From: GCA-2683825 sp965662355
Lineage (GTDB): Bacteria; Planctomycetota; UBA1135; GCA-002686595
Reading direction: 5' to 3'
Length of the DNA: 64,000 bases
NCBI GenBank assembly: GCA_965662355.1
Contig: CBFIHP010000004.1
Span: 186,001-250,000, forward strand
In this document: in pieces, positions 34,701-42,964 of the stretch
How positions within the stretch are numbered: the first letter of the stretch is position 1
How the letters are laid out: each line of letters opens with the position of its first letter
Notes under the pieces: generated by a model
Told to the model about the DNA's origin: nothing
The model's database searches: none
What the model saw: the letters and a program-made list of their open reading frames with translations, nothing else
Made by a program: the position numbers and the translations under genes

Positions 34701-34971
34701 TGGAGAATACGCCGGTAGCCGGTTCACCAGTGGGCGTGTGGATCCGAATGGAGTTGTTGCTGACGGTCGAAAAGTCGACAGCCTCGGTGAAGACGAATTC
34801 GATCGGACGGTTGATCTCCCAGATCGAGTTGTCGCGAACCGAAATGTTCGTAACCTGAAAACCGATAGGTGACGAACCGGTTGGTGCGCCGCCGGACGAA
34901 CAGGAGAGGCACAAGAGGGACGGGCTCAGAAGGAAAAATAGCGCGAGTCTTTGTTGCATCGTATACCCCAT
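31780..34971 (-). CDS. Large Gly-rich lipoprotein with SbsA-type Ig domain
   Basis: 1063 residues from ATG 34971 (ATG 34959 also possible, which gives a better signal MQQRLALFFLLSPSLLCLSC). Lipobox LCLSCSSGG. Residues 35-150 form a Big_5/SbsA-like Ig domain (INRPIEFVFTEAVDFSTVSNN) and a second one follows near 225-330. Residues 480-740 are extremely Gly-rich with tracts of 5-7 Gly (GGAGGGGGGGIHIQALGRI, NGGPGARGE). Such blocks are found in large surface proteins of Myxococcota and Planctomycetota, where they are thought to form beta-solenoid or polyglycine-like surfaces. Role unknown, likely cell surface. Confidence 0.85.
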   Translation of the reverse strand: MGYTMQQRLALFFLLSPSLLCLSCSSGGAPTGSSPIGFQVTNISVRDNSIWEINRPIEFVFTEAVDFSTVSNNSIRIHTPTGEPATGVFSMPNAMTIVYQPNCPRRADLADAGLRPDGQEYFLTVLGLTSGESNSVRSTNGRPLQTTQRRNFRTPDSFQASEVFQDTVLGPPRPKLDDPASPGREGSYLELGGDSETRVYFHALAGVVEPVNANFASDLNLYSDTASGVALVIEFNQPVNPAAENISSERIQLQYRDASGGWVDMQTRVELVRNCSGEGAAVRVQPVGVFPSDSRVRANLSDGFEDLAQNRTLSDQTGFVSWPTKRIEFTSLPDPDRLADGFVEGFEQDLFLDPEALFVTPPAEWRGGKLKAGFAFEGDGGPGGAFDWVIEGLVRLDTTTSTIIDEAMTFQQTVVNGVVNVRNFEVRPGGRLDIIGPNPARIRATGDVIIEGLIDISGNRPADVDSPKTANQPEPGALGNGGGGRGGTASQLTTNSTLRALEGDGAFRLRRAGGEGGESAYSPVSSVTRRPGGGGGGRFQQDEVLADGEEAHVGGPGHMNGTGAVSMNGPAAGGRPGPSIFSDDDLTNNFWGLMPIVDADGRLIDIVRGELNRLYAGSGGGGGGDAIPRSSPVSNNWGPGSDQKGGAGGGGGGGIHIQALGRIVFGELGLIRSNGGPGARGEQDPSNSNSIGACGGSGSGGHIVLESATQIDFSGNGVVGDLRNHIEALGALGTRRFSSGSDPVAQGGRGGGGVIQLHVPDPLGGVGTDADAAIRVPTVALGVEDPLDELSSPRPFVLIPTFGPRSQARSRWIPIAGADQNAANGSTNLVRFRFGGTDADGLVRVQGDSVQENAPLLSGTLGDFAFIDSSGSTLVLERSSLGELFVSQDGLSNDFYLRTTALFEGFLLRLETSAVGGVSRDFLISRAEYDEGNALLPDERLFLHTMLDGGDLLADLEAQGATNYRLIPRFFRAVTEDLPDLIPTGSSVRILFEATGANALGQPDTDNILITETPDISLFNGLNAGDLRFFRFQVEFQLVEPGQPLTPDAKAIGLDFLKVPFVF

Positions 34972-35299
34972 GTTTCAAACCTCGTGCCCACGAGGTGCCG
35001 GGACGAGATGCACCGAGCCCAAGCTGCGGGAAGGGGATGTGTACTCTTTCGCTCAGTGCTCGATGAGCACCTTCGCCCGCACTGTTGCCTCATTCGCGCA
35101 CAAGTGTGCGGCCGTGCAGAAACGCCCAATGTAATAGAATCGGTTACCGCGTCCTCCGAGGAGACTAGGGAGTGGGACTTCACCGGGATCAATGGATCCG
35201 GGCCCTTTCCGGAGAAAGATATCGTGTTCGCAAGCCTTCAGCCCGATCAGCGGCTAAGGGTACCCGCTCGCCTTCCAACCTCTCCTCGCGGCTGATTCC
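34972..35299. other. Intergenic region between divergent lipoprotein genes
   Basis: 328 bases with no convincing gene. A perfect 6-bp hairpin GTGCTC-GAT-GAGCAC lies at 35056-35070 with no T-run. The region must hold the start signals for both genes, but I see no clear promoter. Confidence 0.6.
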
Positions 35300-37069
35300 A
35301 TGAACCGAATTCGTGAAACCCTCTTCATCACGGCGACCTTCGCGTTCGCAGAGTTTGCTCTCAGCGGATGTGGCGGATCGGGAGGCAACCTCGAACCGCC
35401 GATTGCCCCGCCCGATCCCTCTGAGTCGCTGACGCACAACTTCGCGACCGCCGTGCTGGAACTCGAGGGGATGGGCAAGAATTGGCTCGTCTTGGTTTCC
35501 GAAGACGGGCAGGGACGCGATCTGAACAACGACGGTGACACGACGGATGTGGTCTACCACGCACTCGATCTCGCGACGCGCCAACTGATCAACCTCGGCC
35601 TCGCGGCCAGCAAACGCCCGGCAATTCCAGGCAACCTCGTACCTCCGCCGGCTACGCGCTTCGATCATTCTCTCGCGGCCTTCTTCGTCGATGAGGTACT
35701 GCAAGGCGCAACGGATCTCAATGGAGACGGCGACGCGAGTGACACCGTCCTTTACTTCTATGACTTCGCTACAGGCCAGCTATCCAGCACGGAACTCGGC
35801 GTGCTGGCCTTCGATCGACGCGGCTTCGAATTGGAGGACGACCTAGCAGCCTTTCTGGTCAGTGAAGAAGACCATGGTCGCACAGACCTGAACGACGATG
35901 GCATCCCGAACACCCAGGTGCTGCACCTGCGCGCGCCCAGCGGAGAACTGCGCAACACCCGAGAAGCGGCACTCCCAACGCTGAAAACTTCACAAGGCCA
36001 CGTGGGCTTCATGAAGCCAGAATTCACCGGCGACCTGAATGGTGACGGCGATCGCAACGATTTCTCTGTCTTCCATGTCTACGACGCCGGACTGGACGCG
36101 GTCGTTCCGTCTGGGCTGGCCACGGATCTGGGCCTGCTCTACAAGCTCGGTGACTTGTGGTTGGTCCTCGTCAACGAACACGACGACGGTCGACTGGACC
36201 GCAACGGCGACGGCGACGCGAACGATCTGGTTTTCCACACATTCGATGCCACGAACGGGGAGATAAGGAACCTCGGTGTTTCGTCTCGCCGAGGCAGCTT
36301 CTCCGCCATCGATGCCAACCGTGCGTTGCTTCCGATCGAGGAAACCTCGATGGCCTCCGACTTGAACGCCGACGGGGACATGGAAGACGTCGTCATCTTC
36401 CTCTTCGACGCTCACACGCAGGAGCTTCAAAACACGCGACTGGCCACGCGCGGCTTCCAGTTCGATCAATTCCTGTTCGAGTGCGCCGTCGGGATCGCTG
36501 TTTCCGAGGCTCAGCAAGGCGCACGAGATCTGAACGGCGACGGCGACATCGCCGATGCAGTCTTCCACACCTTCGATCCACTGACGGGAATGGCGACCAA
36601 CGCCGGATTCGACGCTCTGGAGTTTCGCGCCGCGGACCAGCACCTCTTGTTTTTGCAGAGCGAAGTTCTCCTGAACGTTGACTTGAACGGTGACGGTGAC
36701 ACGGACGACCCGATCCTCGGACTCTGGAACAGTTGCACCGACGAGCTCTTTCCCACCACCTGGAGCAGCACAGGCACGATCGACACAAACGGCGCTCAGG
36801 TCCTGATATCTACCCTGGAGGGCAGCGTGAGTCGCGATCTGAATGGCGACGGCGACTCCCAGGACTCGGTTCTGAACTTCATCGACCTGCAAACCAAGGA
36901 GGTCCATGAACTGGGCCTCGCTTTCCTCGACGCGCGCCTGGTATCACCGACCGAAGCCCTTGTGCTGGTGGACGAGGCGCAGGAGGGCGAGGATCTGAAT
37001 GGCGATGGCGACGTGGATGACTTCGTCTTGCACGTCGTTGGATGGGTCGATCTCCAACCGCTGCGGTAG
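35300..37069 (+). CDS. Lipoprotein with ten DLNGDGD-type repeats
   Basis: 589 residues with lipobox (FALSGCGGS). The mature part is built of about ten units of roughly 55 residues, each with a calcium-loop-like core such as DLNGDGDASDTVLYFYD, DLNADGDMEDVVIFLFD or DRNGDGDANDLVFHTFD, and a trailing element LQNTRLATR. The core has the Asp positions of dockerin/EF-hand-like D-x-[DN]-x-D-G loops, so calcium-dependent folding is likely; that is inference. The units suggest a repeat array or propeller. It stands alone, divergent from the Gly-rich lipoprotein. Confidence 0.85.
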   Translation: MNRIRETLFITATFAFAEFALSGCGGSGGNLEPPIAPPDPSESLTHNFATAVLELEGMGKNWLVLVSEDGQGRDLNNDGDTTDVVYHALDLATRQLINLGLAASKRPAIPGNLVPPPATRFDHSLAAFFVDEVLQGATDLNGDGDASDTVLYFYDFATGQLSSTELGVLAFDRRGFELEDDLAAFLVSEEDHGRTDLNDDGIPNTQVLHLRAPSGELRNTREAALPTLKTSQGHVGFMKPEFTGDLNGDGDRNDFSVFHVYDAGLDAVVPSGLATDLGLLYKLGDLWLVLVNEHDDGRLDRNGDGDANDLVFHTFDATNGEIRNLGVSSRRGSFSAIDANRALLPIEETSMASDLNADGDMEDVVIFLFDAHTQELQNTRLATRGFQFDQFLFECAVGIAVSEAQQGARDLNGDGDIADAVFHTFDPLTGMATNAGFDALEFRAADQHLLFLQSEVLLNVDLNGDGDTDDPILGLWNSCTDELFPTTWSSTGTIDTNGAQVLISTLEGSVSRDLNGDGDSQDSVLNFIDLQTKEVHELGLAFLDARLVSPTEALVLVDEAQEGEDLNGDGDVDDFVLHVVGWVDLQPLR

Positions 37070-37085
37070 ACACCGCTCACCCGCG

Positions 37086-37328
37086 TTAGTCCTCGTCGAG
37101 CATTCCCCGGAGAGCGTCTAGCTCCTCGGCACACGACGTGCACTCTTCCGTGTGCTTGTCCACGACCAGCAGACGCTCGTCCAGGGGATCGCCACGGCGC
37201 TGGGCCTCGACGTACTCGCCGACGCGGTGCACCCAGTCGTCGCACGAAATCTCGTCGGGTTGCGTCTCAGGGGCGAAACCAACGGCGAGGCCGTCACACA
37301 CCCGTTCGGGCTCAAAGCCCGGACGCAC
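37086..37328 (-). CDS. RsrA-like zinc-binding (ZAS type) protein
   Basis: 80 residues. Cys29, His59, Cys63 and Cys66 form the H-x3-C-x2-C motif of zinc-containing anti-sigma factors with the N-terminal Cys 30 positions before the His; in RsrA of Streptomyces this interval is 26. The stretch WVHRVGEYVEAQ and CTSCAEELDALRGML also fit zf-HC2 domains. The first 25 residues are not matched, and the true start may lie inside. No sigma gene is adjacent. It is divergent from the thioredoxin gene with about 37 bases between starts, which is close enough for shared control. Confidence 0.7.
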   Translation of the reverse strand: MRPGFEPERVCDGLAVGFAPETQPDEISCDDWVHRVGEYVEAQRRGDPLDERLLVVDKHTEECTSCAEELDALRGMLDED

Positions 37329-37365
37329 GCATATCTAGAGAACAGGTAGAGAACAAGAAATCACC

Positions 37366-37713
37366 ATGAGCCCCCTCGAGAACCCGATCCTCTCCGACGC
37401 AACCGAGATCAATTTCGACAGCGACGTCCTCGGCTCTGACGCCCCCGTCCTCGTCGATTTCTGGGCCACCTGGTGCGGCCCGTGTCGCGCCTTGAAACCC
37501 ACGGTCGAAGCCGTGGCCCGGGAGCACAGCCTGCGGACCGTCTTCGTCAATGTGGACGATCAACCGGAGCTCGGCGCGCGCTACGAAATCCAATCGATTC
37601 CCGCACTGCGACTATTCAAGAACGGCGAGATCATCGCCACGAGCAACGGCTCACTCTCAAAGGCCGACCTCGAACACTGGCTCGGGGAGAACGGTGTAGG
37701 GAAACCGGACTGA
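37366..37713 (+). CDS. trxA: Thioredoxin
   Basis: 115 residues with the active site WCGPC (Cys37, Cys40), DFWATWC before it and cis-Pro79 in SIPALRLFKNGE. No signal peptide, so cytoplasmic. It reduces disulfides in proteins such as ribonucleotide reductase, and needs a thioredoxin reductase that is not in this window. It is divergent from the zinc anti-sigma-like gene. The family is typically 105-110 residues; the extra residues are at the N-terminus. Confidence 0.95.
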   Translation: MSPLENPILSDATEINFDSDVLGSDAPVLVDFWATWCGPCRALKPTVEAVAREHSLRTVFVNVDDQPELGARYEIQSIPALRLFKNGEIIATSNGSLSKADLEHWLGENGVGKPD

Positions 37714-37790
37714 GAATACGGTGCCGGAGGAACGGGCTATAGACAGAATTAGTTCTGACTCCGTGCATCGGGAACGCTAGGGTTCCTGGC

Positions 37791-39554
37791 GTGAGCACAC
37801 TCACGCGCGCGATCCCCATCTCGATGACGGCCCTCTTACTCGGCTGCTCCCAAAACGGAGGGGCCGAGGCCCCTCCCATTGGGCCGCTGCATACGGTGTT
37901 GATCACCATGGACACCACGCGGGCGGATGCGCTCGGGTGCTATGGGAGATCGCCGGCGGTGACGCCGAACATCGACGATCTGGCCGCGAAGGGGATCGTG
38001 TTCGAGCGAGCATACACGGTGGCGCCGTTGACGTTGCCGTCCCACGCGTCGATGTTGACGGGGTTGTATCCCGTACGACATTCGTTACGTGAGAACGGGC
38101 TGTGGCCGTTGCCCGCCGAGGCAGATACGTTGGCCGAAAGGGCTCGGGCCGTCGGATATCAAACCGGGGCGTTCGTGGCGGCTGTGGTGCTGGACGAGAC
38201 CTTCGGGCTCGCACAAGGCTTCGACACCTACGAGGGCCCCTCGGTGCCGCAGCAATCGGCCTCGAGCCACTACACGGAGCGCTCGGGTGCCGAGGTGGTG
38301 AAGAGCGCGTTGGCCTGGCTGGGCGCACGCGATCCGAACCGACCGTTTTTCCTGTGGGTTCACTTCTTCGAACCGCACCAACCCTACGAAGCCGCTAGCA
38401 AGCACGTCGATGCCGCCAAGGATCCGTACCTGGCCGAGGTAGCGGCCATGGATCAGCACATCGGCACGTTCATCGATGGGCTCGAGCAGCTCGGGGTTCT
38501 CGACAAGAGCCTGATTGCGCTCGTCGGAGATCACGGCGAGTCCCTGGGCGAGCACGGGGAGTTGAGCCACGCGGTGTACTGCTACGAGTCTGTCCTGCGC
38601 GTGCCGTGGATCCTGCTCTTTCCGAACGGTTGGCGCGCGGGAGAGCGTTCCCAGGCGATCGTATCGGTAGTCGATGTCTATCCGACCCTGGCGCGTGGCA
38701 TGGGACTCCAGTCGAGCTCCATCGACGGCCTCGATCTCTGGTCGACCCCGGACAGCGATCGCGGCACGTACTTCGAGTCGTACTCGGGCTATCTGTCCTT
38801 CGGCATGAGCCCCCTCACCGGTTGGCTCGACACGGACGGAAAGTACATTCACAGCTCCTCGCCGGAGCTCTTCGACACACACAACGACCCGGGCGAGACG
38901 ACCAACCTCGCCGAGGAACGAGCGCCCAGCCTCGAACGATATCGGCGCGCGATCGCGGCCATCAGCGAGGCCCCGGCCCTGGAGGCGCGGAGAGGCCAGG
39001 GAATCGACACGGAGCTCGCACAGGGCATCGCGGGCCTGGGCTACGTCACGACTCCAGGCATCGAAGCCGCGTTGCCACCGCCGCTAGCCAAGGTCGACCT
39101 ACCTGCACCGGCCGAGGAGTCACAGAACTACACCGACACCTTGATCGGGTTGGCACACTTGAACGAGGGGCATCTGGACCAGGCGGAGGCGATTCTCTCC
39201 AAGGTCATTGCTCGCAACCCCGACAGCTACGTCGCCCGCGAGAAGCTCGCGAACTGCTTGATGCAAAGCAAGCGATCCGCGGCGGCCCTTCCCCACCTGC
39301 AGCGCCTTGTGCAAGAACGTCCGATGTTCGCAGGCTCGCACTACAACTACGCGAGTTGCCTGCGCGACGCCGGGCAAACGGACGAGGCCATCGCCTCATA
39401 CTGGAGAGCCATCGAACTGGATCCGAAGTTCCTGTTCATGGACACGTTGATGCGCTATCTGCGCGAGCTGAAACGACCGGGGCAGGAAGCCAACGCCTTT
39501 GTCGAACGCTACAACGCTCTACGCGCCGCTCGTATCGGCGAAGAACGAGACTAG
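37791..39554 (+). CDS. Sulfatase-superfamily lipoprotein with TPR tail
   Basis: 587 residues; GTG 37791 gives the signal (ALLLGCSQN, lipobox). The catalytic domain has Asp41 (TMDTTRADALG), Thr81 in LTLPSHASMLTG at the nucleophile site and GDHGESLGEHG. The usual sulfatase nucleophile Cys or Ser is replaced by Thr, so formylglycine cannot form and another phospho- or sulfo-hydrolase chemistry is expected. LAQGIAGLGYVTTPG ends the domain. Residues about 440-587 hold four TPR-like units (LIGLAHLNEGHLDQAEAILS). A close relative is at 44859. Substrate unknown; acts outside the inner membrane. Confidence 0.9.
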   Translation: MSTLTRAIPISMTALLLGCSQNGGAEAPPIGPLHTVLITMDTTRADALGCYGRSPAVTPNIDDLAAKGIVFERAYTVAPLTLPSHASMLTGLYPVRHSLRENGLWPLPAEADTLAERARAVGYQTGAFVAAVVLDETFGLAQGFDTYEGPSVPQQSASSHYTERSGAEVVKSALAWLGARDPNRPFFLWVHFFEPHQPYEAASKHVDAAKDPYLAEVAAMDQHIGTFIDGLEQLGVLDKSLIALVGDHGESLGEHGELSHAVYCYESVLRVPWILLFPNGWRAGERSQAIVSVVDVYPTLARGMGLQSSSIDGLDLWSTPDSDRGTYFESYSGYLSFGMSPLTGWLDTDGKYIHSSSPELFDTHNDPGETTNLAEERAPSLERYRRAIAAISEAPALEARRGQGIDTELAQGIAGLGYVTTPGIEAALPPPLAKVDLPAPAEESQNYTDTLIGLAHLNEGHLDQAEAILSKVIARNPDSYVAREKLANCLMQSKRSAAALPHLQRLVQERPMFAGSHYNYASCLRDAGQTDEAIASYWRAIELDPKFLFMDTLMRYLRELKRPGQEANAFVERYNALRAARIGEERD

Positions 39555-39562
39555 TCGGCCTT

Positions 39563-40852
39563 TCACTGACCCCGCAGGGATTCGATCACCCTCGTTGTAC
39601 GCCGCCGGCTGCGTTGACGTACCAGCTCGGCTTGCAGGCTCTCGGCCACGCCCTTGCAGGATCCTTGAGAACACAGGTTCGTGGTTTCGCCCAGGTCGGT
39701 CTTCAAGTCGAAGGCCTGCAAGCTCTCATCCACGACGGAGAGAATATGGTGCTGCTCGGAATCGATTCGCGAGAAGAGTACACGCTGCCTCGCAAGATGT
39801 GAAAAGCGCTCCGTCGGAAGAGAATCGTCCGTCTTTCCCCGGAGCGTCTTGACCTGTGAGTATCCGTCAAACTCGTCGTGGGCTTCGATGCCGATCCATT
39901 CGAGCAGCGTCGGAACGATATCGGTCAATCCAGCGGGTGTGGAAACGACAGCCGACTTGATTCCAGGCGCTGCCACCAAGAGCGGGATCATCAGGGTCTC
40001 GCGGTGCAAGGTTCGTTCGTGGCCTATCTGGCCATGCTCCTTGAACTCCTCGCCGTGGTCCGAGGTCACGATCACGATGGTGTTCTTCCAGGAGTCCGTC
40101 TCCTCGAGGAAGGCGAACAGCTGGGCGAGTGCGTCGTCGGCCCAACGGACCCCACCGTCATAGCGGTCGGAGAGATAGCGAACCTGATCTGAATTGAGCT
40201 CTACGCCGTTGTAGTGTGGATTGCCGCACTTGCCAGCGACATCCAAAGCCTCGGCTTCCTTCGAGCTGAACATCGAGAACCAAGGTTCCGGCGGGTCGTA
40301 TGGGCAGTGCACGTCATAGGTGTGCAGAAAAGCGAACCAAGGCCCCTTGTCGGAACTCCCGCGAATGAACTGCTTTGTGTCCTCAATGGACTCGGCCAAC
40401 GTCGTATCGGTTGCGTCGAAAGAATGGAACCCACGACCAAAGCCCCAGTGCTCTGACATCCATCCTCCATCCGTCCGCCCGAAGCACTGGTAGCCATTGC
40501 GCCCAAGAGTCTCAGCGAAGAATTCGACATCATCGCTCGGAAACAGGTGTGGAAGCGTGGCGCCGTGCGTCAGTGGATAGAGACCAGTCAGCATGCTGAC
40601 GTGACTGGGCAGCGTCCATGAACTCTCGGAGATCGCTCGCTCGAAACGGACCGCTCGGGTGCGAGCGAATTCGTCGAGTGCGGGACTCGTGTTGCGGCCA
40701 TAGCCATAGCACCCAAGCCGATCCGATCGCAGGGTGTCGATGGACACCAACAAGATGTTCGGGGGCGTGGAGGGCGCACCCCCGCAAGAGGCGAGCAGGG
40801 CAAGAAGCCCTATGAATACTCCGGTTCGCTTCACGCAGGCCCGCGACTTCAC
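39563..40852 (-). CDS. Sulfatase-superfamily lipoprotein
   Basis: 429 residues from GTG 40852, which overlaps the stop of the parvulin-like gene (GTGA); an internal GTG at 40834 would give a tidier signal MKRTGVFIGLLALLASC. Asp39 (SIDTLRSDRLG), Thr80 in SWTLPSHVSMLTG and TSDHGEEFKEHG mark the active site, again with Thr in place of Cys or Ser. Lipid anchored. Its 3' end converges on the TPR-containing relative at 37791 with 8 bases between the stops. Substrate unknown. Confidence 0.9.
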   Translation of the reverse strand: MKSRACVKRTGVFIGLLALLASCGGAPSTPPNILLVSIDTLRSDRLGCYGYGRNTSPALDEFARTRAVRFERAISESSWTLPSHVSMLTGLYPLTHGATLPHLFPSDDVEFFAETLGRNGYQCFGRTDGGWMSEHWGFGRGFHSFDATDTTLAESIEDTKQFIRGSSDKGPWFAFLHTYDVHCPYDPPEPWFSMFSSKEAEALDVAGKCGNPHYNGVELNSDQVRYLSDRYDGGVRWADDALAQLFAFLEETDSWKNTIVIVTSDHGEEFKEHGQIGHERTLHRETLMIPLLVAAPGIKSAVVSTPAGLTDIVPTLLEWIGIEAHDEFDGYSQVKTLRGKTDDSLPTERFSHLARQRVLFSRIDSEQHHILSVVDESLQAFDLKTDLGETTNLCSQGSCKGVAESLQAELVRQRSRRRTTRVIESLRGQ

Positions 40853-41439
40853 TTCAGCCGTTTGATGATGTGCATGCCCAACGGACTCGTTCCGGTTCCG
40901 TGGGCAACCTGGGAATTGGGGTCGTAGGCGGTGATGCCGACCTCGCCGACCTTCAGGCGCCAGGCAGCGTCGCCGAACGCCTTGGGCATGTCCCCGCGCA
41001 GGAACGTCTGCGTCTTCATGTCGCTTTGGCCTGAGGTGACAACGGTGTAGATGCCGGGAGGACTCGCGTTGCTGTTGTCCCTGAGGATGTCTTCGAACTT
41101 CGCGCCTCCGGCGAGGTCCTGCAGCAGCTTGGCCACGAGCTTCTCCGCGTCGCTCGGTGCTCGACTGGAGTATTCGCGTCCAATTCCGATGAGGCAGTTC
41201 TGAACAACGACGCTTGTTGCCCCGTGTTCCGGCCGCTCGAAGAGTGCGTCCACAATCGAATACATGGCCAAGACCGGATCCATGTTCTGCGGTACCTCTG
41301 GAACAATGGTCGGGGGCGGGCCCTGGTCTTTTGCGGCTTCCGAGGAGGGCGCATTCGGAGCGGAGTCAGGGGGAGCTTTCTCGCCACCACAGGAGGCCAG
41401 AAGGAAACTGGACAGGAGCAGATTGAAAGAAACTTGCAT
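40849..41439 (-). CDS. Parvulin-like lipoprotein
   Basis: 196 residues from ATG 41439, chosen because it gives a lipobox signal (LLSSFLLASCGGE). A Pro/Ala-rich linker follows. The C-terminal 110 residues end in TSPLGMHIIKRL, the hallmark last strand of PpiC/parvulin prolyl isomerases, preceded by LKVGEVGITAY and KLVAKLLQDLAGGAKFEDIL, which also fit. It probably helps fold exported proteins. It overlaps the sulfatase-like gene downstream by GTGA and is divergent from the one at 41574. Confidence 0.8.
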   Translation of the reverse strand: MQVSFNLLLSSFLLASCGGEKAPPDSAPNAPSSEAAKDQGPPPTIVPEVPQNMDPVLAMYSIVDALFERPEHGATSVVVQNCLIGIGREYSSRAPSDAEKLVAKLLQDLAGGAKFEDILRDNSNASPPGIYTVVTSGQSDMKTQTFLRGDMPKAFGDAAWRLKVGEVGITAYDPNSQVAHGTGTSPLGMHIIKRLK

Positions 41440-41573
41440 GATTCGGCGGAGTCTATATCCAAACTGCCGCGCCTCAACACTACCCAAGCTGTATGCCGCA
41501 AGCAACCGAGCGAAGACTCGACACCCAGGGAACCGAGCAACGCTAGCCTTCAAGCGTGCTAGGCTTCATCCCC

Positions 41574-42950
41574 ATGCGGCGTCCTCTGCTCCTGCTTTTT
41601 CTTGTGGTGGGGTGCTCTTCTAACACCGGCTCACCCCGACCGAACGTGCTCCTCATCACGCTCGAGTCGCTACGCACCGACCACGTCAAGTTCCAAGACG
41701 GCACGCTGCCAACCACGCCCGTCCTGGACGCCTTGGCACGTGAAGGAGTTGTTTACGAGGACGCGCATTCGGTGACGAGCTGGACGCTCGCATCACATGC
41801 AAGCCTGTTTACGGGGCTGTATCCGCGCGCGCATGCGACCATAGGACCGACCGATGCTCTGGGGGAATCGTACCCGACCCTGGCGGGCGCCCTCCGTGAC
41901 GAGGGGTACCAAACGGCCGGAGTGTCCAGTGGGCCATATCTGCGGACCGCGCATGGGCTGCACCGAGGATTCGAGCACTACGATGACTCGCTTTCGTCGC
42001 CGACGCACGTCAAGGCACACAGCGACCGGACGAACCCGGGAATGCTGGAGCGGATGCTTCGCTTTCTCGACGAGGAGCGAGATCCCACCCGGCCCTTTCT
42101 GCTCTTTGGCTACTTCTGGGACCCGCACTATGACTACGTGCCCCCGCCGCCCTGGAACAAGCGCTTCGTCGGACCGGAATGCACACCGTTCGATCTTCAG
42201 GCGTACGAACAGGAGAACCGTCTCAAGCTGGACTCTCCACCTGGCATGCTTGCCTACACGCTCTCCCAATACAATGGGGAGATAGCGTGGACGGACGAAA
42301 CGCTTGGGGCCCTCTTCAAGGCCTTACGCGAGCGCGGCCTATGGGAAGATACGCTGGTCATCGTCACGTCCGACCACGGCGAGGAGTTCTTCGAACATGG
42401 CTCGAAGGGACACAAGAACAACCTGCACGCTGAATCCGTGCACGTGCCGCTCGTGGTCAAGTACCCGCATTCGAGAAAGACGGGACGGGACAAGCGCCTC
42501 GTGAGCTTGGTGGACATCTTCCCCACGGTGCTTCAGGTTGTCGGAGCCTCTCTCGCCACGCCCCTACACGGTCGCTCCCTCCTGGAAGCAAAACCTGCGG
42601 CGGACCGCTCGATCTTCTACGAGCTGCTGTCCATCTGGTACGTACAGGACTCTGAAGGCAATGTCCGGACCCAGAGCAAGCAATGGCTCGGCGTACGCAA
42701 GGGGCGTTTCAAGCTGCTCGAAGTCAATCCTGACGGCAAGCGCATGCTCTACGACATCCGGGCTGATCCTGGCGAAACCAAGAACCTGTTACTGGCACCC
42801 CGCCACCCTCCTGCGGCACAAAATCTCCGCAAAGCACTGCGGTCCTGGTCCGAGGAGATGGATCTCAGTCGAGAGCTATTCGATTCGGATGGCGAGGCAG
42901 ACTTGAGCGAGGAGGAACTCGAGAGGCTCAAGGCACTTGGCTACTTGTAG
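41574..42950 (+). CDS. Sulfatase-superfamily lipoprotein with Glu at the first metal site
   Basis: 458 residues from ATG 41574, chosen over GTG 41556 because it gives a clean lipobox signal (LLLLFLVVGCSSN). The expected I-D-T-x-R motif reads ITLESLRTDH, so Glu31 stands where a metal-binding Asp is usual. The nucleophile site reads SWTLASHASLFTG with Thr71, and the Pro is Ala. VTSDHGEEFFEHG is intact. It ends LKALGYL. These changes suggest altered metal or substrate preference, or weak activity; not known. It converges on the TMTC-like gene, 14 bases apart. Confidence 0.88.
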   Translation: MRRPLLLLFLVVGCSSNTGSPRPNVLLITLESLRTDHVKFQDGTLPTTPVLDALAREGVVYEDAHSVTSWTLASHASLFTGLYPRAHATIGPTDALGESYPTLAGALRDEGYQTAGVSSGPYLRTAHGLHRGFEHYDDSLSSPTHVKAHSDRTNPGMLERMLRFLDEERDPTRPFLLFGYFWDPHYDYVPPPPWNKRFVGPECTPFDLQAYEQENRLKLDSPPGMLAYTLSQYNGEIAWTDETLGALFKALRERGLWEDTLVIVTSDHGEEFFEHGSKGHKNNLHAESVHVPLVVKYPHSRKTGRDKRLVSLVDIFPTVLQVVGASLATPLHGRSLLEAKPAADRSIFYELLSIWYVQDSEGNVRTQSKQWLGVRKGRFKLLEVNPDGKRMLYDIRADPGETKNLLLAPRHPPAAQNLRKALRSWSEEMDLSRELFDSDGEADLSEEELERLKALGYL

Positions 42951-42964
42951 TCGAATACGAAAAG

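Noticed and set aside
1627..34872. Very long open frames opposite real genes, for example antisense to the genes at 1567, 6237, 21318, 24357 and 31780, and antisense to nrdA
   Set aside because: They mirror the codon bias of the real gene in GC-rich DNA, have Arg/Val/Gly-heavy composition, no domains and no ribosome sites.
37791..39554. Calling the TPR-tailed proteins arylsulfatases
   Set aside because: No Cys or Ser at the nucleophile site, so formylglycine cannot form.
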